Below are positions 19,101 to 28,320 of a stretch of 45,392 nucleotides of DNA, piece by piece. Each line of letters opens with the position of its first letter. The first letter of the stretch is position 1. Source of the stretch: Rhodospirillales bacterium (GTDB lineage: Bacteria > Pseudomonadota > Alphaproteobacteria > Rhodospirillales > UBA2165); assembly GCA_022823235.1 (NCBI GenBank), contig JAJDXO010000059.1:1-45392 (forward strand), read 5' to 3'. The notes below the pieces were generated by a model, which searched no databases, was not told where the DNA came from, and saw nothing but the letters and a program-made list of their open reading frames with translations. The position numbers and the translations under genes are program-made.

Positions 19101-20341
19101 TGTCCGATACGCCGGGGGGACAACCGGGGGGACGCGATCTCGTCTTCATCATGGTCGCCATCTGCGGCGCCGCCGTGTTGGGACCCATGGCGTTCGAGCT
19201 GGTGCTGCCGGCGATGCCGGCCATCGTCGAGGCATTGCGCGCCGGCGAGGGCGACATCGAGCTGTCGGTCGGATTGATGTCGCTGGCGCTGGCAATCGGC
19301 CAGTTCTTCGTCGGTCCGTCTTCCGACAGGTTCGGACGCCGGCGGCTGCTGATGGGCGGCCTTATGGTCTACATCATTTCCACCGCGGCAATCACGTTCG
19401 TCCCCAATTTCGACTGGTTCCTGTGGGTGCGGTTCATCCAGGGTTTGGCCACCGCGGCTTTCGTCTTGATGTCCCGGACGATCATCCGGGACATGTTCAC
19501 CGGCGAGCAGGCCGCCCGGCTGCTGAGTTTCGTCTATCTGTCGCTCAGCATGTCCTCGGTTCTCTCGCCCTTCGTCGGCAGTCAGCTATTGGAACTGTAC
19601 GGCTGGCGGGCGGACTTCTATCTGTTGTCGGCACTCGCCCTGATCGTTTTGATTCTGGTCATTGCGAAACTGCCGGAGACCGCACCGGCCGGCGGCGGTG
19701 ACTACCGGGGGATCGTAAAGCTTCTCGGCGACTATGTGCGGATCCTCCGAAATCCGGCATTCCGGGCCAACCTGGCCGTCAACTGCATGTTTTCCATGGG
19801 CCTGATTTCCTTCGTCTCCGCGTCGGCACCGGTCTACGTCACCTTCCTCGGTGAGAGTCCGGAAGCTTACGCCGTGGCCGTCGGGATCGTGTTTTCCGGC
19901 TCGGTCGCCGGGAGTCTGGTTTCCAGCCGTGTCGTCGTCGGCGCCGGCATTCACAGAGTGCTTCTCGCCGCGGCGATCCTGGCGGCGGTCTCCGGCACCA
20001 CTCTCCTGAGTCTCTCCGTGGCCGGTGTGGTCTCGGCCGTGTGGATCACCATCCCCATGTTTTTCTTCCTGTTCGCGTTTTCGCTGGGATCGCCGCAAAC
20101 CATCGCCGCCGCCCTCACGCCTTTCACGCACACGGCGGGCACCGCCTCCTCCGTCTTTGGGCTCACCCAGGGATTGGCGATCGCCGGTGCGTCATTTTTG
20201 TTGTCGGCGTTCGCCGACGGCACACAATGGCCGATGGTCATCATGGTCGCGACGGTCGGCATCACGTCACTGGTGCTCTTTCTTGCGTTTGTCCATCCAC
20301 GCGCAGGCGGGGCTCCCGCAACGGCCGCAAAATCCGGATAG
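19100..20341 (+). CDS. MFS transporter, Bcr/CflA drug-resistance type (copy 1)
   Basis: A 413-residue inner-membrane protein with about 12 hydrophobic segments. MFS motif A (GPSSDRFGRRRLLMGG) lies between segments 2 and 3, and the Bcr/CflA-like stretch RFIQGLATAAFVLMSRTIIRDMFTGEQAARLLSF follows. These are proton-driven exporters of drugs or small metabolites. The cargo is unknown. The start ATG overlaps the preceding stop by one base. A GTG three bases earlier is an alternative. The second transporter starts three bases after this stop. Confidence 0.87.
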   Translation: MSDTPGGQPGGRDLVFIMVAICGAAVLGPMAFELVLPAMPAIVEALRAGEGDIELSVGLMSLALAIGQFFVGPSSDRFGRRRLLMGGLMVYIISTAAITFVPNFDWFLWVRFIQGLATAAFVLMSRTIIRDMFTGEQAARLLSFVYLSLSMSSVLSPFVGSQLLELYGWRADFYLLSALALIVLILVIAKLPETAPAGGGDYRGIVKLLGDYVRILRNPAFRANLAVNCMFSMGLISFVSASAPVYVTFLGESPEAYAVAVGIVFSGSVAGSLVSSRVVVGAGIHRVLLAAAILAAVSGTTLLSLSVAGVVSAVWITIPMFFFLFAFSLGSPQTIAAALTPFTHTAGTASSVFGLTQGLAIAGASFLLSAFADGTQWPMVIMVATVGITSLVLFLAFVHPRAGGAPATAAKSG

Positions 20342-20344
20342 AAC

Positions 20345-21553
20345 ATGGCGTCCCCGGCCCGCAGCGTTCTCTTCATGACAGCCATTCTCGGCATTCTCAG
20401 CATGCTGGGCCCGGTCGGCGTGGACATGTTCGTGGCGTTTATTCCCAAGATCGCTGGCGGCCTGCAAAGCGATCCGAACACGGTGGCCCAATCGGTACCG
20501 GCGTTCATGTTGGGGAGCGCCGTGGGCCTGCTGTTTCATGGCGCCCTGTCCGACCGTTTCGGCCGCAAACCGATCATCATCGGCATCTTGGGCCTTTACA
20601 CCGTCTCCGCTATCGCGGCCGCCAATGCCGGCTCGGTCGAAGTCCTGATCCTTTGGCGGTTTATTCAAGGAATCGCGACCTCGGGCGGGCGGGTGCTGGC
20701 CAATTCGGTCGCCCGCGATCTCTATGACCGGGAGCAACTGGCACGCACCATGTCCGGCATCATGGGCGTGAGTGCCATCGGCGCCATCATTTTTCCCACC
20801 GTCGGGGGACATCTCGCCCAGTTCGCACCCTGGCCGGTCTCTTTCCTGGTCATGGCCGGGTTTGGCCTGGCGGTCATTTTGATCTTCGTCCTTGGGTTCC
20901 GCGAGACCATCGCCGAACGAGACGCCCACGCCCTCGATCCCGCCTCGCTATGGACCAACACGGTCAAGATCTGCCGCAACCGGACATTCATTTTCCAGAC
21001 CGCGATTACCAGCCTTTCTCTTTCCGGGTTCGTCGCCTATCTCTCCACATCGCCGACGATCCTGATCGGATCCTTCGGGGTCAGCGAGGGCAATTACGGC
21101 CTGCTCTTTTCGGCGATCAGCGCTTCCTTTGCGGCCGCCACGTTCACTTGCGGCCGTGTGGTGACCCGGGTCGGGCTTTCCCCCTTGATCGGTCTCGGCG
21201 CGGTTGTCTGCCTTATCGGCGGCGCCATGATGGCGGGGTTTGCCCTCAATGGGATAGACACGGTTCCCGCCGTGGTTGGTTCGATGGCGGTTTATATCGT
21301 GGGTATGGCGCTGATCCTTCCGCAAGCGCAAGCGGCCGGCCTAACGCCGTTTCCGGCGACGGCGGGTCTTGCCTCATCGATTATGGGATTTGCGAATGCC
21401 GTGTTCGCGTCCGCCGTCAGCATCACCTTGAACACATTCCCGAATACGGACGCCGTCCCGGTCGGCGTCGCGCTCGCCGCAGCGGGCACCCTGTGCAGCG
21501 TGGTATTCTTCCTGGGTATTGTCCCCAACTCGCGCAGACAGTCCCGGACGTGA
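20345..21553 (+). CDS. MFS transporter, Bcr/CflA type (copy 2)
   Basis: A 402-residue paralogue of its neighbours, about 12 membrane segments. Motif A is HGALSDRFGRKPIIIG, and the following RFIQGIATSGGRVLANSVARDLYDREQLARTMS resembles that of copies 1 and 3. The start lies three bases after the copy 1 stop. Its stop TGA overlaps the GTG start of copy 3 by four bases (GTGA). No marker of substrate is visible. An exporter role is inferred from the family. Confidence 0.87.
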   Translation: MASPARSVLFMTAILGILSMLGPVGVDMFVAFIPKIAGGLQSDPNTVAQSVPAFMLGSAVGLLFHGALSDRFGRKPIIIGILGLYTVSAIAAANAGSVEVLILWRFIQGIATSGGRVLANSVARDLYDREQLARTMSGIMGVSAIGAIIFPTVGGHLAQFAPWPVSFLVMAGFGLAVILIFVLGFRETIAERDAHALDPASLWTNTVKICRNRTFIFQTAITSLSLSGFVAYLSTSPTILIGSFGVSEGNYGLLFSAISASFAAATFTCGRVVTRVGLSPLIGLGAVVCLIGGAMMAGFALNGIDTVPAVVGSMAVYIVGMALILPQAQAAGLTPFPATAGLASSIMGFANAVFASAVSITLNTFPNTDAVPVGVALAAAGTLCSVVFFLGIVPNSRRQSRT

Positions 21554-22740
21554 CCGGCATCAAATACTTCCTTTTCGTGCTGCTGATCGGCGGCGTCAGC
21601 GCGCTCAACCCGTTGGCCATCGACGCGTTCATTCCCGCCATGCCGGAGATCGCCAAGGACCTCGCCGTCGATCCCGGCACGGTCGGCATTACCCTGGGCC
21701 TTTACACGCTCGGCACCGCCGTCGGCCAGATCATTTTCGGCCCGCTGGCCGACCGCTTCGGCCGGCGGCCCATGTTGATGATCGGCCTCGCCATCTATAT
21801 CGCGGCATCCATTGCGTCCGCCTTCGCAACGACGATCACGGCGCTGGCGCTGCTGCGAACCCTGCACGGCGTCGCCGCCGCATCGGGCCGGGTAATCGCC
21901 ACGGCAATTGTCCGCGACCTCTTCGAGCGGGAACAGGCCGGCAAGCTCATGGGTTACATGTTCGCCGTCGTCGGCGCGATGCCCATCGTCGGGCCGCTGA
22001 TCGGGAGCGAACTGCTCACTCTCTTCGGCTGGGAGTCCATCTTCATCTACATGGCCGTCGTGTCCGGCGCCATTTTTCTGGCGGTGTGGCTTGGCCTCAG
22101 GGAAACCCTGCCAACCCCCGATCACGACGCCATCCGTCCGGTCAAGATGGCGGTCAATTTCGGCGAAATCCTCTCCGACCGGACGTTTCTCGCCTACATG
22201 CTGTGTCACAGTCTGGCGGCCAGCGCGCTCTATTCGTTCCTCGCCACCTCCGCCGATGTCATCATCAACACCTACGGTGAGAGCACGCGCTACTTCGCCA
22301 TCGGCTTCGCCGCGATCATGACCGCAGGCATGTTGGGCTCATTGGCGGGCGGGCGCATGGTAACGCGGCTCGGCATCGACCGGCTGATCCTGACCGGAAC
22401 CATCGTGACCTGCTCCTCGGGGCTCGCGCTCCTAGCGGCGGCTCTTCTGGACAGCGCCACGCCGATCGTCATCATCGTGCTGTACGGGCTTTATAAATTC
22501 GCGGATTCGGCGGTAAATCCGCAGTCGGCCGCCGGGGCCATGACCCCGTTCCGGGACATGGCCGGCGCGGCATCGTCGCTGCTCGGGTTTATCCGGCAGA
22601 GCGTGGGCGCTCTCACGGCGGTGATTATCGGCGCATTGGCGGACGGCACCTCGGTGCCGCTGGCGGCCGGCATCGCCTTCGCCGGAACCGCGGCGCTGCT
22701 CATACGGGTGACGCTGATCCGGAAACTAACCAAGCGATGA
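21550..22740 (+). CDS. MFS transporter, Bcr/CflA type (copy 3)
   Basis: A 396-residue transporter from the GTG at 21550, which overlaps the copy 2 stop (GTGA). The frame is open further upstream, but there it only shadows copy 2. Motif A is FGPLADRFGRRPMLMIG, and the conserved RTLHGVAAASGRVIATAIVRDLFEREQAGKLMGYM follows, with about 12 membrane segments in all. It is the last gene of the unit. 22741-22929 shows no gene or convincing terminator, only a GGGG-TGT-CCCC hairpin near 22842. Confidence 0.87.
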   Translation: MTGIKYFLFVLLIGGVSALNPLAIDAFIPAMPEIAKDLAVDPGTVGITLGLYTLGTAVGQIIFGPLADRFGRRPMLMIGLAIYIAASIASAFATTITALALLRTLHGVAAASGRVIATAIVRDLFEREQAGKLMGYMFAVVGAMPIVGPLIGSELLTLFGWESIFIYMAVVSGAIFLAVWLGLRETLPTPDHDAIRPVKMAVNFGEILSDRTFLAYMLCHSLAASALYSFLATSADVIINTYGESTRYFAIGFAAIMTAGMLGSLAGGRMVTRLGIDRLILTGTIVTCSSGLALLAAALLDSATPIVIIVLYGLYKFADSAVNPQSAAGAMTPFRDMAGAASSLLGFIRQSVGALTAVIIGALADGTSVPLAAGIAFAGTAALLIRVTLIRKLTKR

Positions 22741-22929
22741 CGACCTTCATATGGGCGGCGAGTGAGACGGAATGGACGAAGACGCCCGTTGTTAACAGAA
22801 TGATTGCGAACGCGGTACGACGATTTGTTGCATCGCCTGGGGTGTCCCCGGCAGGTTGGACCCGCGTGGCGTGATTTATGCCCGCGAAAACTCAAGCGGC
22901 ATTCGCGGCAATGTGCATTCGGGGGGATC

Positions 22930-23778
22930 TTGGAAGAAATCATCCTACAAACCCTGATCCGGGGCGTCGGCCTGCCCTTGGCCACGGCCATAGCCGTAAC
23001 CGGTATCCTGCGATTTGCCTTCGGAGCCGAAGTTGGACGCGCCGTCGCCGGCGGCGCGATCGCCATTGCCTTTTTGGCGTCGTTCGCGGCGGTTCAGTCT
23101 TGGCCCGACTTTCCGCCCCGCAGTTCAGGCCAGAAGCTCCCCTACATCGTTCTCTTCGGCGTCGTGATCGGTTTGGCGCTCGATGCGCTTCGCGCCGAAA
23201 CGTTCCGCGCCGCGGCGGTTGTGGTGTGGCCGGCGGTCATCGTCGGCTGGATCGGATGGCGTCAACTCACCGGCCTTGGCGCCGCCGACCTGGCAACCCT
23301 GGCGGTCGTCTTTGCCGCCGGAGTGATCATCCTTCACCGGCTGCACGCCCACCGGGAAGGCCCGCCATTCGCCGCCGTCACGATTCTTGTCGCCTCCGTC
23401 GGCACGGCGGCGATTGCGTTCATGGGCGGGGCCGCCTCGACCGCCCAGGTGCTGGGCATCCTCGCCGCCGCCACCGGCGGATTTCTGCTGTGGAATTGGC
23501 CGAAGCCGCGAATTCCTTTTGGAGCCGCCGCCCTCATGGGCGCCGGCGGCGCCTACGTCACCATCTTCACCACCGGCGTCCTGTTCACCGAGACCAGCCG
23601 GATAGCGCTTGCCTTGATGGCGCTGGTCTTCCTGGTGCCGCTCACCGTGCGCAATTTCGGGATTGTGAACAGACCGGCGATCGGCCCCTTGGCTATTGGT
23701 GCCGTCAGCATCGTGCCGGTGGCCATCGGCATCGCAATCGCCTTCGCGCCGGGTAGCGGAAGCACATCCAATTTTTGA
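22930..23778 (+). CDS. polytopic membrane protein of unknown function
   Basis: A 282-residue, very hydrophobic protein with roughly nine or ten predicted membrane segments (for example LPYIVLFGVVIGLALDAL, LATLAVVFAAGVIILHRL and AAALMGAGGAYVTIFTTGVLF). I do not recognise its family. The TTG at 22930 was chosen because GGGGGG lies just before it and the reading then starts at the first membrane helix. The open frame reaches back to 22804 without other good starts. It ends 29 bases before the yceI gene and may be co-transcribed with it. Confidence 0.6.
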   Translation: MEEIILQTLIRGVGLPLATAIAVTGILRFAFGAEVGRAVAGGAIAIAFLASFAAVQSWPDFPPRSSGQKLPYIVLFGVVIGLALDALRAETFRAAAVVVWPAVIVGWIGWRQLTGLGAADLATLAVVFAAGVIILHRLHAHREGPPFAAVTILVASVGTAAIAFMGGAASTAQVLGILAAATGGFLLWNWPKPRIPFGAAALMGAGGAYVTIFTTGVLFTETSRIALALMALVFLVPLTVRNFGIVNRPAIGPLAIGAVSIVPVAIGIAIAFAPGSGSTSNF

Positions 23779-23807
23779 CCACGACGTTTAATCACGGGAG
23801 AATACAC

Positions 23808-24395
23808 ATGCGCAAAACCACAACCATTATCGCGGCGGCGGCGTTCGCTCTGCCGGCCTTCGCCGTCTCCGCGCCCTCGGCCGCCGCGGAAAAATTCGTT
23901 CTCGACAAGCCGCACACCCAGATCCTTTTCTCGGTCGACCGGGGCGGCTGGACGAAGATCAGCGGCTGGTTCGAGAAATTCGACGGCGAGGTGATGTTCG
24001 ACCAGGCGGACGTCTCGAAATCCAAGGTCACGGCGAAGATCATGGCCGAGAGCGTCAACACGGGTTTCGCCGCCCGCGACAGGCACCTGCGCAATCCCGA
24101 CTTCTTCAACGCGAAGGAATTTCCGGAGATAACGTTCGAGAGCACCGGCATCACCAAGACGGGCGAAAAGACCGGCAAGATGACCGGCAATCTGACGCTT
24201 CTGGGCGTTACCAAGCCCGTCACGCTGGATGTCACGTTCAACCGCCTGGCCGCGAGCCGGCGGAATAACAGGACATATGCCGGGTTTACCGCCACCGGCC
24301 GGATCAACCGGGGCGACTATGGCATGGGGTTCGGCCTCAGATTCATCTCGCCGGTCGTCGACATCCGGATCGAGGCGCTCACGGTCAAGCCATAA
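23808..24395 (+). CDS. YceI family periplasmic protein
   Basis: A 195-residue protein with a Sec signal peptide (MRKTTTIIAAAAFALPAFA, cleavage probably near APSAAA-EKF), so the mature protein is periplasmic. It has the YceI lipocalin-like pattern: FVLDKPHTQILFSVDRGGWTKISGWF, DRHLRNPDFFNAKEFPEITFES, GNLTLLGVTKPVTLDVTF and GRINRGDYGMGFG. Members bind polyisoprenoids or related lipids in the barrel. The role here is unknown. GGGAGAA precedes the ATG, and a terminator follows. Confidence 0.92.
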   Translation: MRKTTTIIAAAAFALPAFAVSAPSAAAEKFVLDKPHTQILFSVDRGGWTKISGWFEKFDGEVMFDQADVSKSKVTAKIMAESVNTGFAARDRHLRNPDFFNAKEFPEITFESTGITKTGEKTGKMTGNLTLLGVTKPVTLDVTFNRLAASRRNNRTYAGFTATGRINRGDYGMGFGLRFISPVVDIRIEALTVKP

Positions 24396-24403
24396 GGCAG
24401 TTG

Positions 24404-24438
24404 CCGGCCCCTCGCAATAACCAGGGCCGGGGTTTTTT
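24404..24438 (+). terminator. rho-independent terminator after yceI
   Basis: Arms CCGGCCC (24404-24410) and GGGCCGG (24424-24430) form a perfect stem with a 13-base loop, followed by GG and six T residues. It lies between convergent yceI and the dioxygenase-like gene and has a T-tract only on the plus strand. Confidence 0.8.
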
Positions 24439-24456
24439 GCCGGGCGCAGCGGCGGT

Positions 24457-25413
24457 TCAATCCACCCATTGGGCGGGGCTGATGCCGACGTGTTCCTTTC
24501 GCGCCACCCAGGTGTGGCCGTAGAATCCCGGATCGCCGGGATCGATGAGGCGGGGCTGCCAATCCTCGCCGATCTGGTCCTGATCGGTCAGCGCCTCGGC
24601 GACGCCGCCGGCCGGGTTCCACACATACCAGGACAGGCTGGAGCCGATATTGTGGCGCAGCGGGCCGACGTTGGTTTTCCACCCCTCGGCTTCAACCGCC
24701 AGCCCCGCCATCATCACCGCATCGAAGTCCCGGAATTCGTAAGACACGTGTTGAAAGCCGGAATAGCCGTCCCGGCTCCGTTGGAGAAACAGGTTGTGAT
24801 GATCGGTCCGGCCGTCGGCGCGGAGGAAGGCGCTGCCGTCCGTGGCCTCATCGGTCAGCCGGAAGCCGAGCTTGTCCATATAGAAGCTCCGGTAGGGCTT
24901 CGGATCGTCGGGGAGCCAATAGACCAAGTGGCTGAATGCCAGGGGTTGGGGCGGCTCGCGCCGCGACCCGACGGCCGGCTCATTGAACCGGCTGAAATGT
25001 CCGATGTTGTTGGGGTTGGGCGTGGGGGTCTCGATGGGTTTTCGCCGCGAGACCGCGAGACCGATGGCGTAGCCGAAATCGTCCCGCGTATGGGCCACCC
25101 CGTCCGCGTCCACCGACACGTCCCTGTCCCCGGACAGCGCCGCGACCAATTGATCGAGCGACGATTGATCGTCCACCCCCCACACGGCCTCACGAACCGT
25201 GGAGCGCCCCCATGGCGCCCAGTCGATCACGGCGGGCGGCAACGACGGATCGCTGGCCGGCCGGATTTCCACCACCGAGCCGTCAGCAAGCTCAAAATCG
25301 GCCCCGTCGCTGTTCTCCCGGGTGCAGTCGAGCCCCCAGTCCTTGTGAAATTTTATCCCGGCGGCGAGGTCCGCCGAGCCATATACCAATTTTTCCACTC
25401 CGACGATGGACAT
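24457..25413 (-). CDS. two-domain VOC protein, probable extradiol dioxygenase
   Basis: A 318-residue protein of two vicinal-oxygen-chelate halves (about 1-125 and 155-290). The second half has what type I extradiol ring-cleavage dioxygenases need. Candidate Fe ligands are His162 (FSHLVYW), His222 (GFQHVSYEF) and Glu273 (GGVAEAL). Second-shell residues that line up with the BphC active site are His205/His206 (TDHHNLFLQ), His254 (PLRHNIG) and Tyr263. The first half lacks metal ligands, as is usual. A catechol-like substrate is therefore likely, but its identity is open. It lies 102 bases after the GST gene and may be the last gene of the TAXI-TRAP transcript. Confidence 0.78.
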   Translation of the reverse strand: MSIVGVEKLVYGSADLAAGIKFHKDWGLDCTRENSDGADFELADGSVVEIRPASDPSLPPAVIDWAPWGRSTVREAVWGVDDQSSLDQLVAALSGDRDVSVDADGVAHTRDDFGYAIGLAVSRRKPIETPTPNPNNIGHFSRFNEPAVGSRREPPQPLAFSHLVYWLPDDPKPYRSFYMDKLGFRLTDEATDGSAFLRADGRTDHHNLFLQRSRDGYSGFQHVSYEFRDFDAVMMAGLAVEAEGWKTNVGPLRHNIGSSLSWYVWNPAGGVAEALTDQDQIGEDWQPRLIDPGDPGFYGHTWVARKEHVGISPAQWVD

Positions 25414-25515
25414 CTCATCCTCTTTGAGGTTTTGCGTTTCACAATTCGATCACGGGCGTCCGGTCAACGTCAACGCGCACGACAGGCGATTGTCATTCGA
25501 CTCTGCATCGACAGT

Positions 25516-26244
25516 TTACTTCGCCAGATCGAGCCGCATGCCCTCTTCATAGGATGGCCGCGCCGTGATGCGCCGCCACCATTCGCCGACCGCGGGACGA
25601 ACCGTCCAGTCGACCAGCTGCGTCAATTCGTTGGCCTCGAAGCGCTGGATATAGGGTGTGATTGAAATATCGGCGAGGGAATACTCATCTCCGGCGAGCC
25701 AGGGCGATTTGGAAAGCGCCGCATCCATCTCATCCATTAGCTCGGCGAGGCAGGCTTCGGCGAAATTCTCCTGCTCCGCGGAGACGCCCTCGTGGAACCG
25801 CCGGATACGCTCCTGCCGGTACTCGAACTTTGGATATTTCTCGGCGTTTCTCAGCCACGTGTCCCTATCGACACCGCTTGCCGTCGAGGAATGCCGCCTG
25901 TTGTGGGAGAGAACATTGACGTTCTTGTGGGCAACGAACTCCGCTTTATCCAGCCAGATGCGCATTGTCGCGCGGTCGTACGCGGCGGCGGGACGCAACG
26001 GCACTTCCGGGAAGACGTCGTCGAGATATTCCAGGATGACGCAGGACTCGATGAGGATGCGGCCATCATGCTCGAGGGTCGGCACCACGCCATTTGGATT
26101 GAGATCGATATACCAGGGCTCCAGATTTTCGCGCTCTTCCACCGCCGTCATGATGCGGCCTTCCCATTCCAAACCCTTTTCGGCGAGGCAGATGCGCACC
26201 CGCTTCGAGCAGGTCGAGCCCCAACGGTGATAAAGCTTCAGCAC
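25516..26244 (-). CDS. glutathione S-transferase family protein
   Basis: A 242-residue cytosolic protein with an N-terminal thioredoxin-like domain (LYHRWGSTCSKRVRICLAEKGLEWEG, then NPNGVVPTLEHDGRILIESCVILEYLDDVFP with the cis-Pro and the glutathione-binding Glu-Ser). An all-helical C-terminal domain follows, containing SPWLAGDEYSLADISITPYIQR. The STCSKRV region puts Ser/Cys where the catalytic residue of beta-, zeta- or beta-etherase-type GSTs lies. It is 45 bases after the TRAP permease gene. The operon context suggests use of glutathione on the imported compound or on a ring-cleavage product. Confidence 0.87.
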   Translation of the reverse strand: MLKLYHRWGSTCSKRVRICLAEKGLEWEGRIMTAVEERENLEPWYIDLNPNGVVPTLEHDGRILIESCVILEYLDDVFPEVPLRPAAAYDRATMRIWLDKAEFVAHKNVNVLSHNRRHSSTASGVDRDTWLRNAEKYPKFEYRQERIRRFHEGVSAEQENFAEACLAELMDEMDAALSKSPWLAGDEYSLADISITPYIQRFEANELTQLVDWTVRPAVGEWWRRITARPSYEEGMRLDLAK

Positions 26245-26289
26245 GTTCGATATCCGTCATTCATTGTGAAGCGTATTGCATCTTGGCGA

Positions 26290-28245
26290 CTATGCGATTT
26301 GAGGTTTTTTCCCCGCACGGAAATAGTGCCATCCGACGAAAGCCAAGCTTACCGCGAACGCCGGCCAGTGCAGCGCCGGGTCGATGTGGAGTACGAAGAA
26401 CGCCAGGATGAGGCGTCCACCGATCTCCCAATAGGCCAGCCGCCGCTTGTCGAACCCGAGGGTCGCGCTGGAGACCATGTATATCACCAGCAGGAACCGT
26501 ATGAGGGCCGAGGCGAAGTCGGGGAAATTAAACTCGACGCCGCTGTCCGGCACGATTAGGAGCACAGGGTAATACGCAAACATGAACGGGATGATGAATT
26601 TCACCATGCCGACCCGGAGCGCATAGATCGCGGTCTTGAGAGGGGGCGATTCGGCAATCGAGGCCGCCGCATAGGCCGCCACCGCGACCGGCGGCACGAT
26701 CGACGACGCGACGCCGTAATAGAGAACGAACAGGTGGGCGACCAGCACGGTCAGACCGAGATTCTGGAGGGATGGCCCCATGATCAGGATAATGCTGAGG
26801 TAAGCCGGAACCGTCGGCATCCCCATGGCCAGCATCAGCGCCGCCAGCGCCGCGATCAGCAGCACGCCGAACAGGTGCTCGCCGGCCAGGTCGTTGATCA
26901 CCTGGGCAAAATCATTGGGCAGCCCCGTGGCGCCGAGAACGGCAATGATGATGCCGACCACACCGATGGCCATCAACAGTTCGCTGAACGTCTGACCGCC
27001 GCGGCTGAGGGCGCGGAGGATTTGGATCGGATCTTTCCGCAGTTCCGGATTGAAGAAACTCAACGGGATGAGGGTCACAAGGGCGAACATGCCCGCGCCC
27101 GAGGCCGAGAAACCCATGATCAGGGTCGCGATTACGACGGCCATCGGGAGAAAAACCATGACGAGGTTTTTGTAGTCCTGGGCGTTGACCGCCAGGTTGG
27201 GATCCATATCCGGAACCGCCTCGATGCCGAGGCGCCGGGCCTCGAAGACGACGGAAACGAAAAGACTGGCGTAATAGCAAAGCGCCGGGACGATCGCCGC
27301 GGTGATGATGATGAGGTAAGAAATACCCGTGAAATCAGCCATCACCAGGGCGGCCGCGCCCATGATCGGCGGCATGATCTGTCCGGCGCTGGAGGCCGTC
27401 GCCTCGACCCCGCCGGCGAAAGCCGGATCGAAGCCGCGCCGCTTGATGATCGGAATGGTGATCACGCCGGTGGCGACGACGTTGGTGACCGGCCCGCCCG
27501 TTACCGTGCCGAAAAGTCCCGAGGCGGCGATCGCGGCATGGGCCGGACCGCCCCGGAAGTTCTTTGTCAACAGGAAGGCGATCTTGATCAGCGACCGGCC
27601 GCCGCCCGTCTGCTGCAGTGTGACCCCCAGCAGGACGAAGGGCAGGACGGTAAATATGAGGATGCCCATGAGATTGCCGAGCACCCCGTCATTCAAGTTG
27701 AACCAAAGGTCCTCGGAGGAATCGATCACCTCGACGGGCGCGGTCTCGAAAATCCACGGCCAGTATTCGCCGGTGTAGAAGTAGATCAGAACCACGATTC
27801 CGCAGATCGAAAGGGGCGAACCCCATACCCGCCAGCAGAGGGTAATGAAGATGGCGCAGCCGATGAGAGCGACGACCGGATGCATGACGGTCAGCACGAA
27901 CAGCCCGTCATCCAGTTCGGTGACCGCGAGGTGATATTCCCAGAAGACCCACACCGAAAGAAGAGCAACGGCCACATCGGCCAGCCACGCCAGGGGCTTG
28001 ATGCCCGGCATCCATCGAACCAGGGGCTCCGAGACGGGAAAGCGGATCAACACCACCATGACGGCGGCGAAGACGATGATCGGACGGATGACCTCGCTGG
28101 GAAACGGACCGAGGGTCGGAACGATCCAGAAGCCCGGTGCGGAGTTCACCATGCCGGTAAAGGCGATGACCAACGCCATGAACGCCGCCAACTGGGTCAG
28201 ACGATTACGTATGCCCGTCCGTTCGGCCGCGTCATTCATGGCCAA
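26290..28245 (-). CDS. TRAP transporter permease, fused 4TM/12TM (TAXI type)
   Basis: A 651-residue inner-membrane protein in which the small (DctQ-like) and large (DctM-like) TRAP subunits form one chain, as usual for TAXI systems. The large-subunit motifs are visible: GLFGTVTGGPVTNVVATGVITIP, EATASSAGQIMPPIMGAAALVMADFTG, LAALMLAMGMPTVPAYLSIILIMGPSL and SSIVPPVAVAAYAAASIA. It should drive Na+-coupled import of a ligand delivered by the periplasmic protein encoded just upstream. It is separated from that gene by 75 bases that hold a hairpin. Confidence 0.93.
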   Translation of the reverse strand: MAMNDAAERTGIRNRLTQLAAFMALVIAFTGMVNSAPGFWIVPTLGPFPSEVIRPIIVFAAVMVVLIRFPVSEPLVRWMPGIKPLAWLADVAVALLSVWVFWEYHLAVTELDDGLFVLTVMHPVVALIGCAIFITLCWRVWGSPLSICGIVVLIYFYTGEYWPWIFETAPVEVIDSSEDLWFNLNDGVLGNLMGILIFTVLPFVLLGVTLQQTGGGRSLIKIAFLLTKNFRGGPAHAAIAASGLFGTVTGGPVTNVVATGVITIPIIKRRGFDPAFAGGVEATASSAGQIMPPIMGAAALVMADFTGISYLIIITAAIVPALCYYASLFVSVVFEARRLGIEAVPDMDPNLAVNAQDYKNLVMVFLPMAVVIATLIMGFSASGAGMFALVTLIPLSFFNPELRKDPIQILRALSRGGQTFSELLMAIGVVGIIIAVLGATGLPNDFAQVINDLAGEHLFGVLLIAALAALMLAMGMPTVPAYLSIILIMGPSLQNLGLTVLVAHLFVLYYGVASSIVPPVAVAAYAAASIAESPPLKTAIYALRVGMVKFIIPFMFAYYPVLLIVPDSGVEFNFPDFASALIRFLLVIYMVSSATLGFDKRRLAYWEIGGRLILAFFVLHIDPALHWPAFAVSLAFVGWHYFRAGKKPQIA

Positions 28246-28275
28246 TTCCTCAAATTCTTATTTGAGATCGGCGGA

Positions 28276-28299
28276 CCGGCCACCCCGAAGGGCGGCCGG
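28276..28299 (-). other. intercistronic hairpin between TAXI binding protein and permease
   Basis: Arms CCGGCCACCC and GGGCGGCCGG pair with one A/C mismatch around a CGAA tetraloop. No T-tract follows on either strand, so full termination is unlikely. Such hairpins between a binding-protein gene and its permease often protect the upstream mRNA, giving more binding protein than permease. Confidence 0.6.
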
Positions 28300-28320
28300 G
28301 CAACCGATATTGGTTTCGGC

